A DNA stretch of 64,000 bases from Rhodoferax antarcticus ANT.BR. Lineage in GTDB: Bacteria > Pseudomonadota > Gammaproteobacteria > Burkholderiales > Burkholderiaceae_C. This document shows, one piece after another, positions 16,909-29,321 of the stretch (the stretch's first letter is position 1; every line of letters begins with the position of its first letter). The stretch lies in NCBI RefSeq assembly GCF_001938565.1, contig NZ_MSYM01000013.1:931496-995495 (forward strand), in the 5' to 3' direction. The notes under the pieces are model-generated. The model saw only the letters and a program-made list of their open reading frames with translations, did not search any database and was not told the origin of the DNA. The translations under genes were made by a program, and so were the position numbers.

Positions 16909-18534
16909 ATGCAAAAACCCTTTGCGATCACGCTCGATGTCGGCAGTTCACTGGCGAATCACACCGGCTCTTGGCGCACCTCGCGCCCGGTCTACCTGAG
17001 CCGCATTCCCCCTTGTAACCACCAATGCCCGGCAGGCGAAAACATCCAAGGCTGGCTGTTTCACGCCGAGTCTGGCGATTACCAAGCGGCCTGGCGCACG
17101 CTGGTGGAAGACAACCCGTTCCCTGCCATCATGGGCCGGGTGTGTTACCACACCTGCGAAGGTGTTTGCAATCGCGCACAACTTGACGCTGCGGTGGGCA
17201 TCAATTCCGTGGAACATTTTCTGGGTGACCAGGCAATCGCCGAAGGCTGGAAGTTCTCCGCGCCGGATGTTGCCACCGGCAAAAAGGTATTGATCGTAGG
17301 TGCCGGGCCGTCGGGCCTGTCAGCAGCCTACCATCTGGCGCGCATGGGGCATGCGGTTACCGTGTTTGAAGCCGGCCCCTTGCCCGGCGGCATGATGCGA
17401 TTTGGCATTCCCCAGTATCGGCTGCCACGCCAGGTGCTGGATGCCGAGGTGCAGCGCATTGTGGATCTGGGTGTAGACATTCAATACAACACCAAGGTCG
17501 TCGATGTGCTGCAGGTCAAGCATGACCATGGTTTTGATGCGGTGTTTCTGGCGGTAGGCGCCCACATTGCCAAGCGGGCTTACATTCCGGCTGGTGATTC
17601 TGCGCACGTGCTCGATGCGGTGTCGGTGCTGCGCTCCATGGAGGGTGAAGACAAACCCCTGCTGGGCCGCAAGGTGGTGATTTACGGCGGTGGCAACACC
17701 GCCATTGACGTGGCGCGCACCGCCAAGCGCCTGGGTGCCACTGAGTCGATCATCGTCTACCGCCGCAACCGCGAAAAAATGCCCGCGCACGACTTTGAGG
17801 TCGAAGAAGCACTGCAGGAAGGGGTGCTGATCAAGTGGCTATCAACCATCACGCAGGCGGGCGAGTCGTCCATCACCGTCGAGAAAATGGCACTGGACGA
17901 CAAAGGTTTCCCCCAGCCCACCGGCGAGTTTGAAACGCTGGAGGCCGACTCAGTGGTGCTGGCGCTGGGCCAGGACGTGGACTTGTCGCTGATTGAAGGC
18001 GTGCCCGGACTCACCGTGCAAGACGGTGTGGTGCAGGTCAACGCGCAGATGATGACCGGTCACGCCGGTATCTTTGCCGGAGGCGACATGGTGCCCGCTG
18101 AGCGCAATGTCACCGTAGCCATCGGTCACGGTAAGAAGGCGGCGCGCAACATAGACGCCTGGCTGCGCGGCGAGGCCTACATCCCACCGCCCAAGCACAG
18201 TGTTGCCACCTTTGACAAGCTCAATACCTGGTACTACAGCGACGCACCCAAGACCATGCGCCCGATGTTGGACATCATTCGCCGCCAGTCCACCTTTGAG
18301 GAAGTGCAGGGCGGTCTGGATGAGAGTAACGCGCTGTTTGAAGCGCGGCGCTGCCTGTCGTGCGGCAACTGTTTTGAGTGTGACAACTGCTACGGGGTAT
18401 GCCCGGATAACGCGGTGATCAAGCTCGGCGTAGGCAGGGGCTATGAATTCAATTACGACTATTGCAAAGGTTGCGGCATTTGTGTGTCAGAGTGTCCATG
18501 TGGCGCGATCAAAATGGTGCCTGAGGATATTTGA
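16909..18534 (+). CDS. NAD(P)-linked Fe-S flavoprotein fused to ferredoxin domain (2-oxoacid oxidoreductase electron-transfer subunit)
   Basis: The product is 541 aa. Residues 30-110 are a cysteine-rich domain like the glutamate synthase small subunit (PPCNHQCPAGENIQGW, CYHTCEGVCNRAQLD). GKKVLIVGAGPSGLSAAYHL is an FAD-binding Rossmann motif and VVIYGGGNTAIDVARTAKRL the NAD(P) site. The C-terminal 80 residues hold two [4Fe-4S] motifs (CLSCGNCFECDNCYGVCPD; CKGCGICVSECPCGAI). A fused two-cluster ferredoxin would replace the separate PorD subunit and pass electrons between the oxidoreductase and NAD(P). Comparable arrangements are known for 2-oxoglutarate:NADP+ oxidoreductases of anaerobic aromatic degraders; the direction here is inferred. 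Confidence 0.85.
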   Translation: MQKPFAITLDVGSSLANHTGSWRTSRPVYLSRIPPCNHQCPAGENIQGWLFHAESGDYQAAWRTLVEDNPFPAIMGRVCYHTCEGVCNRAQLDAAVGINSVEHFLGDQAIAEGWKFSAPDVATGKKVLIVGAGPSGLSAAYHLARMGHAVTVFEAGPLPGGMMRFGIPQYRLPRQVLDAEVQRIVDLGVDIQYNTKVVDVLQVKHDHGFDAVFLAVGAHIAKRAYIPAGDSAHVLDAVSVLRSMEGEDKPLLGRKVVIYGGGNTAIDVARTAKRLGATESIIVYRRNREKMPAHDFEVEEALQEGVLIKWLSTITQAGESSITVEKMALDDKGFPQPTGEFETLEADSVVLALGQDVDLSLIEGVPGLTVQDGVVQVNAQMMTGHAGIFAGGDMVPAERNVTVAIGHGKKAARNIDAWLRGEAYIPPPKHSVATFDKLNTWYYSDAPKTMRPMLDIIRRQSTFEEVQGGLDESNALFEARRCLSCGNCFECDNCYGVCPDNAVIKLGVGRGYEFNYDYCKGCGICVSECPCGAIKMVPEDI

Positions 18535-18576
18535 AAGCAACCCGTTTAAACCTGCTATTTTGAAAAGGAGTTCATC

Positions 18577-19014
18577 ATGTTCAAGCACATTCTGGTTCCG
18601 GTGGATGGGTCAAGCACCTCGCAAGTGGCCGTCGGCAAGGCGATTGTGCTGGCCAAATCCTTTGACAGCATAGTGACGGTGATCTACGTCATTGATCCCT
18701 ATCCATTTACCGGTGTGGGAACAGACTTTGCCTACGGTCAGGCAGAGTATCTGAGCGCTGCCACGGCAGAGGCAAATACAGCGGTACAGACCGCCAAAGA
18801 CAACTTCTCGGCGGCTGGCGTGACGGTGAACACCTCCATCGTCGAGGCACACACCGCCTGGCGAGGCATTGTCGAAGCCGGTGATTCGCTGAAGGCTGAC
18901 CTGATTGTGATGGGCTCGCATGGCCGCAGCGGCCTGGAAAAACTGGTGCTGGGTAGCGTCGCCCAAGCGGTTTTGTCTCACACCAAGCTGCCGGTGCTGG
19001 TGATGCGTGACTAA
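18577..19014 (+). CDS. Universal stress protein (UspA family)
   Basis: The product is 145 aa. FKHILVPVDGSSTSQVAVG at the N-terminus and IVMGSHGRSGLEKLVLGSVA with VLSHTKLPVLV at the C-terminus match the ATP-binding G-2X-G-9X-G(S/T) Usp motif. A good ribosome-binding site (AAAAGGAG) and a 42-bp gap suggest it is the last gene of the oxidoreductase operon. Its function there is unknown. Usp genes are often induced by oxygen limitation. Confidence 0.88.
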   Translation: MFKHILVPVDGSSTSQVAVGKAIVLAKSFDSIVTVIYVIDPYPFTGVGTDFAYGQAEYLSAATAEANTAVQTAKDNFSAAGVTVNTSIVEAHTAWRGIVEAGDSLKADLIVMGSHGRSGLEKLVLGSVAQAVLSHTKLPVLVMRD

Positions 19015-19038
19015 AAAAACAGCCCCAAGTGGGGCTGT
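19013..19038 (-). terminator. Intrinsic terminator for nrdJ
   Basis: ACAGCCCC / GGGGCTGT stem with a 4-nt loop. On the minus strand it is followed by seven U residues. Confidence 0.85.
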
Positions 19039-19053
19039 GTGCATCTAACTTGG

Positions 19054-19079
19054 GGGCCGTCATCGGCCCGCGTTTTTTT
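19054..19079 (+). terminator. Intrinsic terminator for the oxidoreductase-usp operon
   Basis: GGGCCG TCAT CGGCCC followed by GCG and seven T residues. With the previous hairpin it forms a pair serving convergent transcription units. Confidence 0.85.
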
Positions 19080-19087
19080 GGGTCAGA

Positions 19088-21994
19088 TCAACCGCACTGA
19101 CCGACGTAGCCGCAGGCGGTACAGAAATCGCAGCCGTCTTTGTGGATGACGGTGGGGTTGCCACACTCGGGGCAGGGTTTGCCGGCCATGGTGTGACTGG
19201 CTTCCTTGGCCTCAGGCGTGTCGAGCACGCCCATGTCGCGCAGCGGGAAGCCGTCTTCGTTGAGGATGCCCAGCATCGCGTAGCGGTGAATGATCAGGCG
19301 CGCGATGTAGGCCACGGTGGAAGGCCACACTTGTTGGCGACGCTCGTTGTTGGGCAGGCCAGGCACAAAGGCCATGAAGTGACCCAGGGGTTCGGCGTAG
19401 TTCAGCAACTTACGCAGCTTCATGCCGATCCAGGCTGGGTCAATCACCCGCATGTCCAGAGACAACAGGCGCGCCAGGCCGTCCATGGCCTTGGGGTAGT
19501 TGCCGCTGAAACCCACCGCGCAGGGGCGCGTCACCACACCACCATCCGGGCTGGGCAGGTTGACCTCTTTGAGCGTGACGGTGAAGGCTTCATTGGTGGC
19601 AGGATTGTCCACGTCCACCGCCCAGGCCAACGTACCCGAGGTGCCGGTGAGGGGTTCACCACGGCTGAACATGGCGTCAATCACCGGCGTATAGGCGGGC
19701 TTGGCATCTGGCGCGCGCAGTTTGGCATTGGCGGCCATCTGCTCGCAGCGCCAGCGAATCACCGCTGCTGTGGCAGCCACCACACCGGGGAACTTGCGTT
19801 TTTCGCCATGCGGCGGGAAAGGCATGTCAAAGGCGTGCTCTTCGCTGACCGTGGCCAGCGCGTCGAGCTTGAGCTGCAACCAGGCCGGGTCGTTGGCACG
19901 CAGGTCCATCGACAGGGTTTTGGCCAGGGCGCCCAGGCCGCGTGGCTGGTCAGATCCGTTAACCCACACTTCAAACGGTTGCGGTGCGCTGCCTTCTTCG
20001 GGCGAGAGTTCGCCAATGAACAGCGCAAAGTCGCCAAAGGGATGGTGCACCATGAAGGTCCAGGCGGAGTTGCCACCCGGCAACTGTGGCCGGCCCGGCC
20101 AGCGCAGGCTCGACAGCACCGGTGCAGGCAGGCGGTCGAGTGCCAGGCGGTGGTTGGCGCTGTCAATTTGCAGCGGCTTGGCCACCGTGGGTGCGCTGGG
20201 CGTGACGCTCAGCACCGAGCCCAGCACGCTGTTGGGGCGGTAGGTTGCCAGACCCTTCAGGCCGGACTTCCAGGCGGCGGTGTACAGATCCTGGAAATCT
20301 TCATAGGGGTAGTCAGCTGGCACATTGACGGTTTTGGAGATGGCGGTGTCCACATAGGGGGCCACAGCTGCCACCATTTCCTCGTGGGCTTGGGCGCTCA
20401 TTTCAAGGGCGGTGACAAAGGCCGGGGTCAACGGGGCGTGCTCGCCTTTGAGGTGACGGTACAGACGCCAGGCGTGGTCTTCGACCGCGTATTCCTTGAA
20501 GTTGCCGTCGGGCATGCGCTTTTTGCGGGTGTAGGTCCAGCTGAAAGCGGGCTCAATGCCGTTGCTGGCGTTATCGGCAAAAGCCAGGCTGATGGTGCCG
20601 GTAGGCGCGATGGACAGCAGGTGCGAGTTGCGCAGGCCGGTTTTGCGGATACGCTCTTTCAGCTTGGCTGGCAGGCGCGAGGCGAAGGTTTGGCCGCTCA
20701 GGTACAGGTCGGCATTGAACAACGCAAACGCACCGCGCTCTTGCGCCAGGTCGCTGGATGCAGCGTAGGCTGTGTCGCGCATCAGGATGGAGATACGTTG
20801 CGCCATGTCGCGCGCCTGCTTGGTGTCATAGCGCAGGTTCATCATCACCAGTGCGTCACCCAGGCCGGTAAAGCCCAGACCGATGCGGCGCTTGCTGTTG
20901 GCCTCGGCTTGCTGTTGTTTCAGAGGCCAGACGGTGGCTTCCAGCACGTTGTCAAGCATGCGCACGGCAACCCGTGCCACGTCAGCAAAGGCGGTTTCAT
21001 CAAAGCTGGCATCTTCACCGAATGGGTTGCGCACAAAGCGGGTCAGGTCGATGGAGCCCAGGCAGCAGCAGCCGTAGGGCGGCAATGGTTGCTCGGCGCA
21101 GGGATTGGTGGTGGCGATGGTTTCGCAGTAAGACAGGTTGTTGTCGCGGTTGATCTGGTCCAAAAACAACACGCCTGGCTCGGCATGGTCATAGGTGGAG
21201 CGCATGATCTGGTCCCACAGCGCGCGGGCTTTGAGCTTGCGGTAGACCCAGACACCGGTGTCCTTGTTCTGGAAAGCTTCCGTCTCTTTTTGTGGCACGC
21301 CGGGCTCGGCGCAGTGCACCAGCGCAAAGTCGGCGTCGGCTTGAACGGCGTGCATGAATTCGTCGGTGACACCCACCGATATATTGAAATTTTTCAGGTC
21401 GCCTTTGTCCTTGGCGTGGATGAATTCTTCAATGTCTGGGTGGTCACAACGCAGCACACCCATTTGGGCACCACGGCGAGCACCGGCCGACTCCACGGTT
21501 TCGCAAGAGCGGTCAAACACGCGCATGTAGCTCACCGGGCCGGAGGCGCTGCTTTGGGTGCTGCCCACCCAGGCGCCGCGCGGACGGATGCGCGAAAAGT
21601 CATACCCCACACCACCGCCGCGGCGCATGGTTTCAGCCGCTTCGGTCAGCGCGGTGTAAATGCCAGGGTGGCCATCTTCGTCATGGGCAATGGAGTCACC
21701 CACCGGCTGCACAAAACAATTGATCAGCGTGGCTGACAGGTTGGTGCCAGCCGCAGATTGAATGCGCCCGGCGGGCAGAAAACCCGCTTGCAAGGCTTGG
21801 AGAAACTTGCCTTCCCAGTCTTTTTGCTGCTCGGGCAGTTCCACACTGGCCAGAGCCCGGGCCACCCGCTGATTGACGTCAGCAATGCTGCGCTCGGTGC
21901 CTTTGCTGTATTTTTCGATCAGCACCTCCTCGCTGATCGCCTGGGGTGGAAGTGTCAGGGTGCTGTGCGTAGGCTCTTGGGTGTGCAGTGTCAT
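19088..21994 (-). CDS. nrdJ: Adenosylcobalamin-dependent (class II) ribonucleoside-diphosphate reductase
   Basis: NrdJ makes deoxyribonucleotides using a B12 radical and works with or without oxygen. The product is 968 aa from ATG 21994 ([12 protein letters not shown]); the frame is open further upstream but without similarity. The core has [15 protein letters not shown], the NPC.EQ motif ([19 protein letters not shown]) and [19 protein letters not shown]. The C-terminus ends with redox and zinc-type cysteines ([21 protein letters not shown]). About 150 residues with a duplicated DUF-like region precede that tail. Two NrdR boxes lie upstream; I see no cobalamin riboswitch. Confidence 0.94.
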   Translation of the reverse strand: MTLHTQEPTHSTLTLPPQAISEEVLIEKYSKGTERSIADVNQRVARALASVELPEQQKDWEGKFLQALQAGFLPAGRIQSAAGTNLSATLINCFVQPVGDSIAHDEDGHPGIYTALTEAAETMRRGGGVGYDFSRIRPRGAWVGSTQSSASGPVSYMRVFDRSCETVESAGARRGAQMGVLRCDHPDIEEFIHAKDKGDLKNFNISVGVTDEFMHAVQADADFALVHCAEPGVPQKETEAFQNKDTGVWVYRKLKARALWDQIMRSTYDHAEPGVLFLDQINRDNNLSYCETIATTNPCAEQPLPPYGCCCLGSIDLTRFVRNPFGEDASFDETAFADVARVAVRMLDNVLEATVWPLKQQQAEANSKRRIGLGFTGLGDALVMMNLRYDTKQARDMAQRISILMRDTAYAASSDLAQERGAFALFNADLYLSGQTFASRLPAKLKERIRKTGLRNSHLLSIAPTGTISLAFADNASNGIEPAFSWTYTRKKRMPDGNFKEYAVEDHAWRLYRHLKGEHAPLTPAFVTALEMSAQAHEEMVAAVAPYVDTAISKTVNVPADYPYEDFQDLYTAAWKSGLKGLATYRPNSVLGSVLSVTPSAPTVAKPLQIDSANHRLALDRLPAPVLSSLRWPGRPQLPGGNSAWTFMVHHPFGDFALFIGELSPEEGSAPQPFEVWVNGSDQPRGLGALAKTLSMDLRANDPAWLQLKLDALATVSEEHAFDMPFPPHGEKRKFPGVVAATAAVIRWRCEQMAANAKLRAPDAKPAYTPVIDAMFSRGEPLTGTSGTLAWAVDVDNPATNEAFTVTLKEVNLPSPDGGVVTRPCAVGFSGNYPKAMDGLARLLSLDMRVIDPAWIGMKLRKLLNYAEPLGHFMAFVPGLPNNERRQQVWPSTVAYIARLIIHRYAMLGILNEDGFPLRDMGVLDTPEAKEASHTMAGKPCPECGNPTVIHKDGCDFCTACGYVGQCG

Positions 21995-22089
21995 ATTGGG
22001 GTCCCTAAAAAGTGAGCATTTAAGTAAGCGCTGGATTGATATTTCGGGCCTTAGAACGGTCCGCGTCAGATCAGATAAGTCGTCTGATA

Positions 22090-22105
22090 ACACTACCTAT
22101 AGTGT
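22090..22105. promoter_or_regulatory. NrdR box 1
   Basis: ACACTACCTATAGTGT is a near-perfect palindrome matching the NrdR consensus ACACWATATMTWGTGT in type. It begins 96 bp upstream of the nrdJ start. Confidence 0.8.
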
Positions 22106-22120
22106 TCAGAGGTCAGAATA

Positions 22121-22136
22121 TTACCACCTATAGTGT
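22121..22136. promoter_or_regulatory. NrdR box 2
   Basis: TTACCACCTATAGTGT shares one conserved half with box 1. Start-to-start spacing is 31 bp, three helical turns, the arrangement known for NrdR repression of ribonucleotide reductase genes. Confidence 0.75.
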
Positions 22137-22238
22137 TTATTTTGACTTGGTAAAAACCTGGAACAGAAATTTTTAACCATGCATGGCTGGCCATTTCCGG
22201 CCTAAAACGTGGTAGCCGTACCGCGGCAGCCTGCGGGC

Positions 22239-23648
22239 TTAGATCACCCCGTCAAACATCATCACATCCACGGTATCGCCTGCCGCCACATGACCTTGCG
22301 CGTGGTGCAGCACGATCAGCCCATTGGCTTGCACCATGGAGCTGAGCACGCCCGAGCCCTGGTTTCCGGTGGTTTGAACCTGCAGCGTGCCGTCTGGCGC
22401 GGTGTGGACGATGCCGCGCTGGTACTCGGTGCGGCCGGGTTTTTTGCGCAGGGGCGCCAGGCTTTTGGCCTGCAGCAGGGGCGGGGCGCTGGCGCTGGCA
22501 CCCATCATCTTCAGCAGGGCGGGGCGCACAAAGGCTAGAAACGTCACCATCACCGCCACCGGATTGCCTGGCAGGCCAAACAGAATCGCCGAGCCGGTCG
22601 GTTTACTATCATTTAAAGAGCTGGTGGCGCATGCTATATATGGGCTAGAGGCCAATTTGTCTCTGAAGATCTGGCCCACGGCCATGGGTCTGCCAGGGCG
22701 CATGGCGATGCGCCAGAAGGCCACGTCACCGAACTGCTTCATCATCGCCTTGGTGTAATCCGCCTCACCCACGCTCACCCCACCGCTGGTGATGATGGCA
22801 TCAGCCTGCAGCGCAGCCTGCTCGAAAGCGGCTTGTAGCGCGGCGGGCTCGTCGCGCACCACACCCCTATCCATGACCTCGCAGCCGAGTCGGGTCAACA
22901 GTCCAAACACGGTGTAGCGATTGCTGTCATACACCGCGCCTTCGCGTGGCGGCTCGCCCAGGCTCAGAATCTCGTTGCCAGTAGAAAAGTAAGCCACCTT
23001 GGGACGCCGCAGCACCGGAACAGTTTGCAGGCCTAAACTGGCCACCAGCCCAAGTGCAGCGGGCGTGAGTAGCTCCCCTTTACGTAGCGCTGGCTGGCCT
23101 TGCATCAGGTCTTCACCGAGGCGGCGGCGGTTGTCACCCAGACGCACGATGCCTGCCGGGATGCTGATGTGCTGGGCGGTGTGTGGGTTGGGCGTGCCCG
23201 GCGCAGGCTGTGTCGGCACTGAAACCTGGCTGTCAGGCGCTGTCGCAGTTTCAAGGGCCACAAACTCTTGGGGTACCACCGTGTTCAGGCCCAGTGGCAT
23301 CACCGCACCGGTCATGATCTTGATGCATTTGCCGCTGCCAACGCTACCCGCCCAGGCTTTGCCCGCCAGCGCCGTACCGATCACTTTCAGGCTCAAACCC
23401 TTGTTGGCATTGAGCTGATTGCCATCAAAAGCATAGCCATCCATGGCTGAGTTGTCATGCGGCGGCACGCTGATGGGGGAGATGACATCTGCTGCCAGCA
23501 CACGGCCCAACGCCTGAAAAATATCCAGCTTTTGCACCTCGGTCACCGGTTCGACGAGTTGCGCCAAAAAGGCGTTGACGGTGTCGGCACTGAGGGCTTG
23601 GGGGTCGTAGCCGGCCAGCTCGGCGGCAATCTGGTCCAGGGTTTTCAT
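22239..23648 (-). CDS. moeA: Molybdopterin molybdotransferase MoeA
   Basis: MoeA inserts molybdate into adenylylated molybdopterin. The product is about 469 aa, longer than the usual 400-410. It has [48 protein letters not shown] and the [14 protein letters not shown] catalytic loop. Just before [14 protein letters not shown] it carries about 25 extra residues ([18 protein letters not shown]...), explained by copy 6 of the 37-bp repeat. A second extra stretch follows [18 protein letters not shown] 23648 overlaps the mobA stop (ATGA). Whether the insert affects activity is unknown. Confidence 0.92.
   Translation of the reverse strand: MKTLDQIAAELAGYDPQALSADTVNAFLAQLVEPVTEVQKLDIFQALGRVLAADVISPISVPPHDNSAMDGYAFDGNQLNANKGLSLKVIGTALAGKAWAGSVGSGKCIKIMTGAVMPLGLNTVVPQEFVALETATAPDSQVSVPTQPAPGTPNPHTAQHISIPAGIVRLGDNRRRLGEDLMQGQPALRKGELLTPAALGLVASLGLQTVPVLRRPKVAYFSTGNEILSLGEPPREGAVYDSNRYTVFGLLTRLGCEVMDRGVVRDEPAALQAAFEQAALQADAIITSGGVSVGEADYTKAMMKQFGDVAFWRIAMRPGRPMAVGQIFRDKLASSPYIACATSSLNDSKPTGSAILFGLPGNPVAVMVTFLAFVRPALLKMMGASASAPPLLQAKSLAPLRKKPGRTEYQRGIVHTAPDGTLQVQTTGNQGSGVLSSMVQANGLIVLHHAQGHVAAGDTVDVMMFDGVI
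22619..22653 (-). repeat. 37-bp dispersed repeat, copy 6 (inside moeA)
   Basis: The minus strand reads GGCCTCTAGCCCATATATAG then CATGCGCCACCAGCT. It is in the same orientation as moeA but in a different frame ([13 protein letters not shown]) that is open only because this copy has diverged from consensus. Confidence 0.75.
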
Positions 23649-24289
23649 AGGCAAAAGCGTTCGAGTTGTTGCAGTTCGGCCAAAGTGTTGGCATTGGCAA
23701 AGGCTTCTGCGGCATCACCAACCTGGTCAAAACCGACCAGCGCGGTGGGGTGCTGTGCGGTCCAGGCGCGCACTTTGCGGCCGCCCCTTGCCACGAACCC
23801 GCTCAAATCGGATAGCAGGTGGGTGCGCATCAGGCAAAACACCGGCTGCACGCGCAGCTGTGGTTGCCCGTTGGCATCTGGCGCAGGCGCGCTGGCCAGG
23901 GCAATGTCGGCGTTTTGCTCCGTCAGGGCTTGCGCCAGCCGCTGTGCCAGATCCAGCGGGAACAGCGGTGTGTCACACGGCACGGTGAGCAGGTAAGGGG
24001 TTTGGCAATGGCGCAAACCGGTCAAAAATCCGGCCAGCGGGCCGGCGAAGTCGGTGTCGGCGTCGGGCCACACGGGCACGCCAAAGGCTTCGTAAGCGGG
24101 GAGATGCCGGTTGGCGTTGATGGCCAGCGCAGCCACACCGCCACCGGCCTGCAGACGCTCTAAAGTATGTAGCGCCAAAGGCTTTCCAGAAAAGGGCTGG
24201 AGGCCTTTATCTATACCACCCATGCGCAAACCCCGGCCACCCGCCAGCACCATGCCGGTGATGCTCTGCGGGTCAATCGTAGGGCTCAT
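23645..24289 (-). CDS. mobA: Molybdenum cofactor guanylyltransferase MobA
   Basis: MobA joins GMP to Mo-molybdopterin, forming the bis-MGD cofactor of DMSO-reductase-family enzymes. The product is 214 aa with [20 protein letters not shown] (GTP-binding loop), [12 protein letters not shown] and [14 protein letters not shown]. It sits between moaA (3 bp upstream) and moeA (4-bp overlap), so the three are translated from one message. Its presence implies bis-MGD enzymes such as nitrate or formate oxidoreductases elsewhere in the genome. Confidence 0.95.
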   Translation of the reverse strand: MSPTIDPQSITGMVLAGGRGLRMGGIDKGLQPFSGKPLALHTLERLQAGGGVAALAINANRHLPAYEAFGVPVWPDADTDFAGPLAGFLTGLRHCQTPYLLTVPCDTPLFPLDLAQRLAQALTEQNADIALASAPAPDANGQPQLRVQPVFCLMRTHLLSDLSGFVARGGRKVRAWTAQHPTALVGFDQVGDAAEAFANANTLAELQQLERFCL

Positions 24290-24292
24290 CCT

Positions 24293-25453
24293 TTAGCCTC
24301 CGATGTAGCTCATTTCCACCCGCTTGCGCGCCGCACCGGTGTCTGGCACCTGGGCGCTGCGCAACTCGGAATAGCGATCAGAGCGCCCTTGCCAGATGTG
24401 GCCAATGGCGTTGGCCAGGTCGGCATCTGTGGCGTTGCCGCGCAACAGGCTGCGCAAGTCATAGCCCAGCCCGGCAAACAGGCACAGGTACAACTGGCCT
24501 TCGGTTGATAGCCGGGCGCGGTTGCAGTCGCTGCAAAAGGCTTGTGTCACGCTGCTGATCACGCCGACCTCGCCCAAACTCGGGTCAAAGCGCCCGTGGG
24601 CGTCGGCATACCCCCAGCGCTGCGCGGTTTCGCCGGGCTGTGAGGCCTGCAGCGGTACCAGCGGCAGTTCGGTCTGGAGCCGCGCAATCACGTCTGCCGA
24701 GGGCAGCACCTCGTCCATGCGCCAGCCGTTGGTGGCACCCACGTCCATGTATTCGATGATGCGCAGGATCAGCCCACCACCACGAAAAAATTTCGCCATG
24801 GGCAAAATCTGATGGTCGTTGGTGCCACGCTTGACCACCATGTTGATCTTGATTGGCCCCAAGCCCACCGAGCGGGCGGCTTCAATGCCTTGCAGCACAT
24901 CACCCACCGGAAAGTCCACGTCATTCATTTGGCGAAACACCGTGTCGTCCAGCGCGTCCAGGCTGACGGTCACGCGCTGCAGCCCGGCGTCTTTCAATGC
25001 GCGAGCCTTCTTCGCCAGCAGTGAGCCGTTGGTGGTCAGCGTCAGATCAAGCGACTTGCCTTCGGGCGTGCGCAAGCTGGCCAATTGTTCAACCAGGCGC
25101 TCCACATGCTTGCGCAACAGCGGCTCACCGCCCGTCAGACGGATTTTTTGCACGCCGCGCGCTACAAACTGGCGCGCCAAGCGGGTGATTTCCTCAAACG
25201 ACAGCAGCGCCGAATGCGGCAGATAAGCGTAGTCCTTGTCAAAAATCTCCTTTGGCATGCAGTAATTGCAGCGGAAGTTGCACTTGTCGGTGACGCTGAT
25301 GCGCAGGTCACGCAGAGCGCGGCCACGCTGGTCCGCCAATTCGCCATGCGCGCTGCTGCGCTGCTGCGCCTGATAGGCGATTTCCGGCACTGCCAGGGCT
25401 TGCGGCCGATGGTCATGCAGCGGGATAACGCGCTGTGGTTGGGGGGCGGACAT
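24293..25453 (-). CDS. moaA: GTP 3',8-cyclase MoaA
   Basis: MoaA is a radical SAM enzyme making the first intermediate of molybdopterin from GTP. The product is 386 aa. The SAM cluster is CNFRCNYC (CxxxCxxC) in [20 protein letters not shown] second cluster uses [18 protein letters not shown], and the chain ends in the catalytically needed Gly-Gly (YIGG). The N-terminal 45 residues ([18 protein letters not shown]) extend past the E. coli start, as in other Comamonadaceae. I see no clear Moco riboswitch upstream. Confidence 0.95.
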   Translation of the reverse strand: MSAPQPQRVIPLHDHRPQALAVPEIAYQAQQRSSAHGELADQRGRALRDLRISVTDKCNFRCNYCMPKEIFDKDYAYLPHSALLSFEEITRLARQFVARGVQKIRLTGGEPLLRKHVERLVEQLASLRTPEGKSLDLTLTTNGSLLAKKARALKDAGLQRVTVSLDALDDTVFRQMNDVDFPVGDVLQGIEAARSVGLGPIKINMVVKRGTNDHQILPMAKFFRGGGLILRIIEYMDVGATNGWRMDEVLPSADVIARLQTELPLVPLQASQPGETAQRWGYADAHGRFDPSLGEVGVISSVTQAFCSDCNRARLSTEGQLYLCLFAGLGYDLRSLLRGNATDADLANAIGHIWQGRSDRYSELRSAQVPDTGAARKRVEMSYIGG

Positions 25454-25701
25454 GTGGGTCTGACTTTAAAGCGAGGTGAAGGCCCAGGGGCGATCAGCGC
25501 GATTGGTGATGCCGGGATTTTGTCACGCGCGCCAGCCTACGAATGGCAGGGTCTTTTTGCCCTGACGTGATATACCGTGCAGCTGATACGGGGGATGAAG
25601 TGCCAACGGCGCGAGGGGTGTCGCGCATCAAGTTGATGCTTGGCAACCGGGCCGGGCTGCGTATGGGCCGTCCGGCTCAGTCCAAACCCTCGCCCTTCAA
25701 C
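25454..25701. other. Gene-free stretch upstream of moaA
   Basis: This stretch lies between moaA and the hppA terminator. I see no coding similarity. A short hairpin (CAGGGTCTTTTTGCCCTG) occurs around 25548-25565. The moaA promoter must be here, but no convincing -35/-10 pair or regulator site stands out. Confidence 0.5.
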
Positions 25702-25725
25702 AAAAAAACCCGCACAAGGCGGGTT
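25702..25725 (-). terminator. Intrinsic terminator for hppA
   Basis: On the minus strand AACCCGC and GCGGGTT pair around a 5-nt loop, followed by seven U residues. A second hairpin (GAGGGCGG / CCGCCCTGA region, 25735-25758) lies closer to the gene. Confidence 0.85.
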
Positions 25726-25780
25726 CTTTGAATTGAGGGCGGTTATTTCCCGCCCTGAGACGTTTGTTAGCAGTTGACCG

Positions 25781-28258
<2,478 letters not shown>

Positions 28259-28487
28259 ATCAAAAATCTCCTGAAATTGCTTCGCGAGAAAGTGGTGCAA
28301 CGCAAACGGCACCACTGCTGCGTTGCTTCCTCGCCCCCACAACACCGCGGGTGTGTTCAAGGTGGCGGTTGGCCAACGCGCAGACTGTAACGCGGAAAAT
28401 GCGGTTTTTTGACCCGCGCAAGTAGCGAGTCAGTAAAATCAAACCTAATTGGGATGTCCCCGATTCAACCTCAAACGCACCCACACC

Positions 28488-29024
28488 ATGTCCTTAGATA
28501 ACGTCACCCCCGGTAAAAACGTCCCCGAGCAGTTCAACGTGATCATCGAAATTCCGATGAACGCTGACCCGGTCAAGTACGAAGTCGACCACGAAACCCA
28601 TGCCATTTTTGTCGACCGCTTCATGAGCACCGCCATGCATTACCCCACCAACTACGGGTATGTGCCGCAAACCATCAGCGGTGATGGTGACCCGGTGGAT
28701 GTGCTGGTAATCACTCCGGTGCCGCTGATTCCGGGCGTGGTGGTCACCTGCCGTGCCATTGGTATCCTGAAAATGGAAGACGAAGCCGGCATGGATGGCA
28801 AGGTACTGGCCGTGCCCATCGACAAGATTCTGTCGCTCTACACCCGCTGGAAAAAGCCTGAAGACTTGCAACCGTTGCGCCTGAAAACCATCGCTCACTT
28901 CTTTGAGCACTACAAAGACCTGGAAGAGAACAAGTGGGTGAAGATTCTGGGTTGGGACGGTCCTGAGGCTGCCATGCAAGAGGTCATGGAAGGCATTGCC
29001 AATTACCAGAAGTCTTTGGCGTAA
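28488..29024 (+). CDS. ppa: Inorganic pyrophosphatase (soluble, family I)
   Basis: The product is 178 aa from ATG 28488 ([18 protein letters not shown]). It is a cytosolic Mg-dependent enzyme with the signature DGDPVDVLV and the substrate residues in [16 protein letters not shown] and [11 protein letters not shown]. It removes PPi from biosynthesis as heat, whereas the divergent neighbour hppA uses the same substrate to pump protons. Both start in a shared 229-bp region, so they may be co-regulated or inversely regulated. Copy 7 of the repeat and a strong terminator follow. Confidence 0.96.
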   Translation: MSLDNVTPGKNVPEQFNVIIEIPMNADPVKYEVDHETHAIFVDRFMSTAMHYPTNYGYVPQTISGDGDPVDVLVITPVPLIPGVVVTCRAIGILKMEDEAGMDGKVLAVPIDKILSLYTRWKKPEDLQPLRLKTIAHFFEHYKDLEENKWVKILGWDGPEAAMQEVMEGIANYQKSLA

Positions 29025-29036
29025 TCATTGCTTTTT

Positions 29037-29074
29037 GGCCTCTAGCCCTTATGGAATAAGCGCTAGACACTATT
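29037..29074 (+). repeat. 37-bp dispersed repeat, copy 7 (after ppa)
   Basis: GGCCTCTAGCCCTTATGGAA then TAAGCGCTAGACACTATT. It lies 12 bp after the ppa stop and 18 bp before its terminator. Confidence 0.88.
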
Positions 29075-29092
29075 AATAGTAGAGCATTTTAG

Positions 29093-29127
29093 GCGCCTGT
29101 CGCGGCAAAGCGACAGGCGCTTTTTGT
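29093..29127 (+). terminator. Intrinsic terminator for ppa
   Basis: An 11-bp perfect stem (GCGCCTGTCGC / GCGACAGGCGC) followed by TTTTTGTTGT. The 190 bp beyond it, up to the next gene, hold a G/C-rich hairpin near 29222-29250 (GCCGGGG / CCCCCGGC) but no recognisable gene. Confidence 0.9.
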
Positions 29128-29321
29128 TGTGCAATGCGTTGTTGCATGGTTGGGTTTTGGCATTGCTTGCTCGCGGGTCAAACCATGCGTCTTCGCCATT
29201 GCTGGTACGCCGGGGCGGGTACTGCCGGGGGGCCGCATACTCCCCCGGCCCTGTCTGCCCCCATGCCACCACAAGGCATTCGCCGTTCATCAAGCCAAGT
29301 GTCTCGAAACAGCGCACAAGC

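Noticed and set aside
19142..21736. A long (864-codon) open frame on the + strand opposite nrdJ
   Set aside because: It is antisense to a clear class II ribonucleotide reductase; its His/Gln/Gly-rich translation matches no family and is explained by GC-rich codon usage. Similar antisense frames opposite hppA, ilvB, pccA and uvrB were also discarded.
21995..22238. Cobalamin riboswitch upstream of nrdJ
   Set aside because: No B12-box-like segment is visible; the region is explained by NrdR boxes.
24150..24215. Resemblance of part of mobA to the 37-bp repeat (CCTCCAGCCCTTTTCTGG, then GGCGCTACATA on the minus strand)
   Set aside because: The encoded [13 protein letters not shown] is a conserved MobA motif found in distant homologues, so the likeness is probably chance.
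25454..25700. Moco riboswitch upstream of moaA
   Set aside because: I could not find the conserved helices by eye; a covariance search would be needed.
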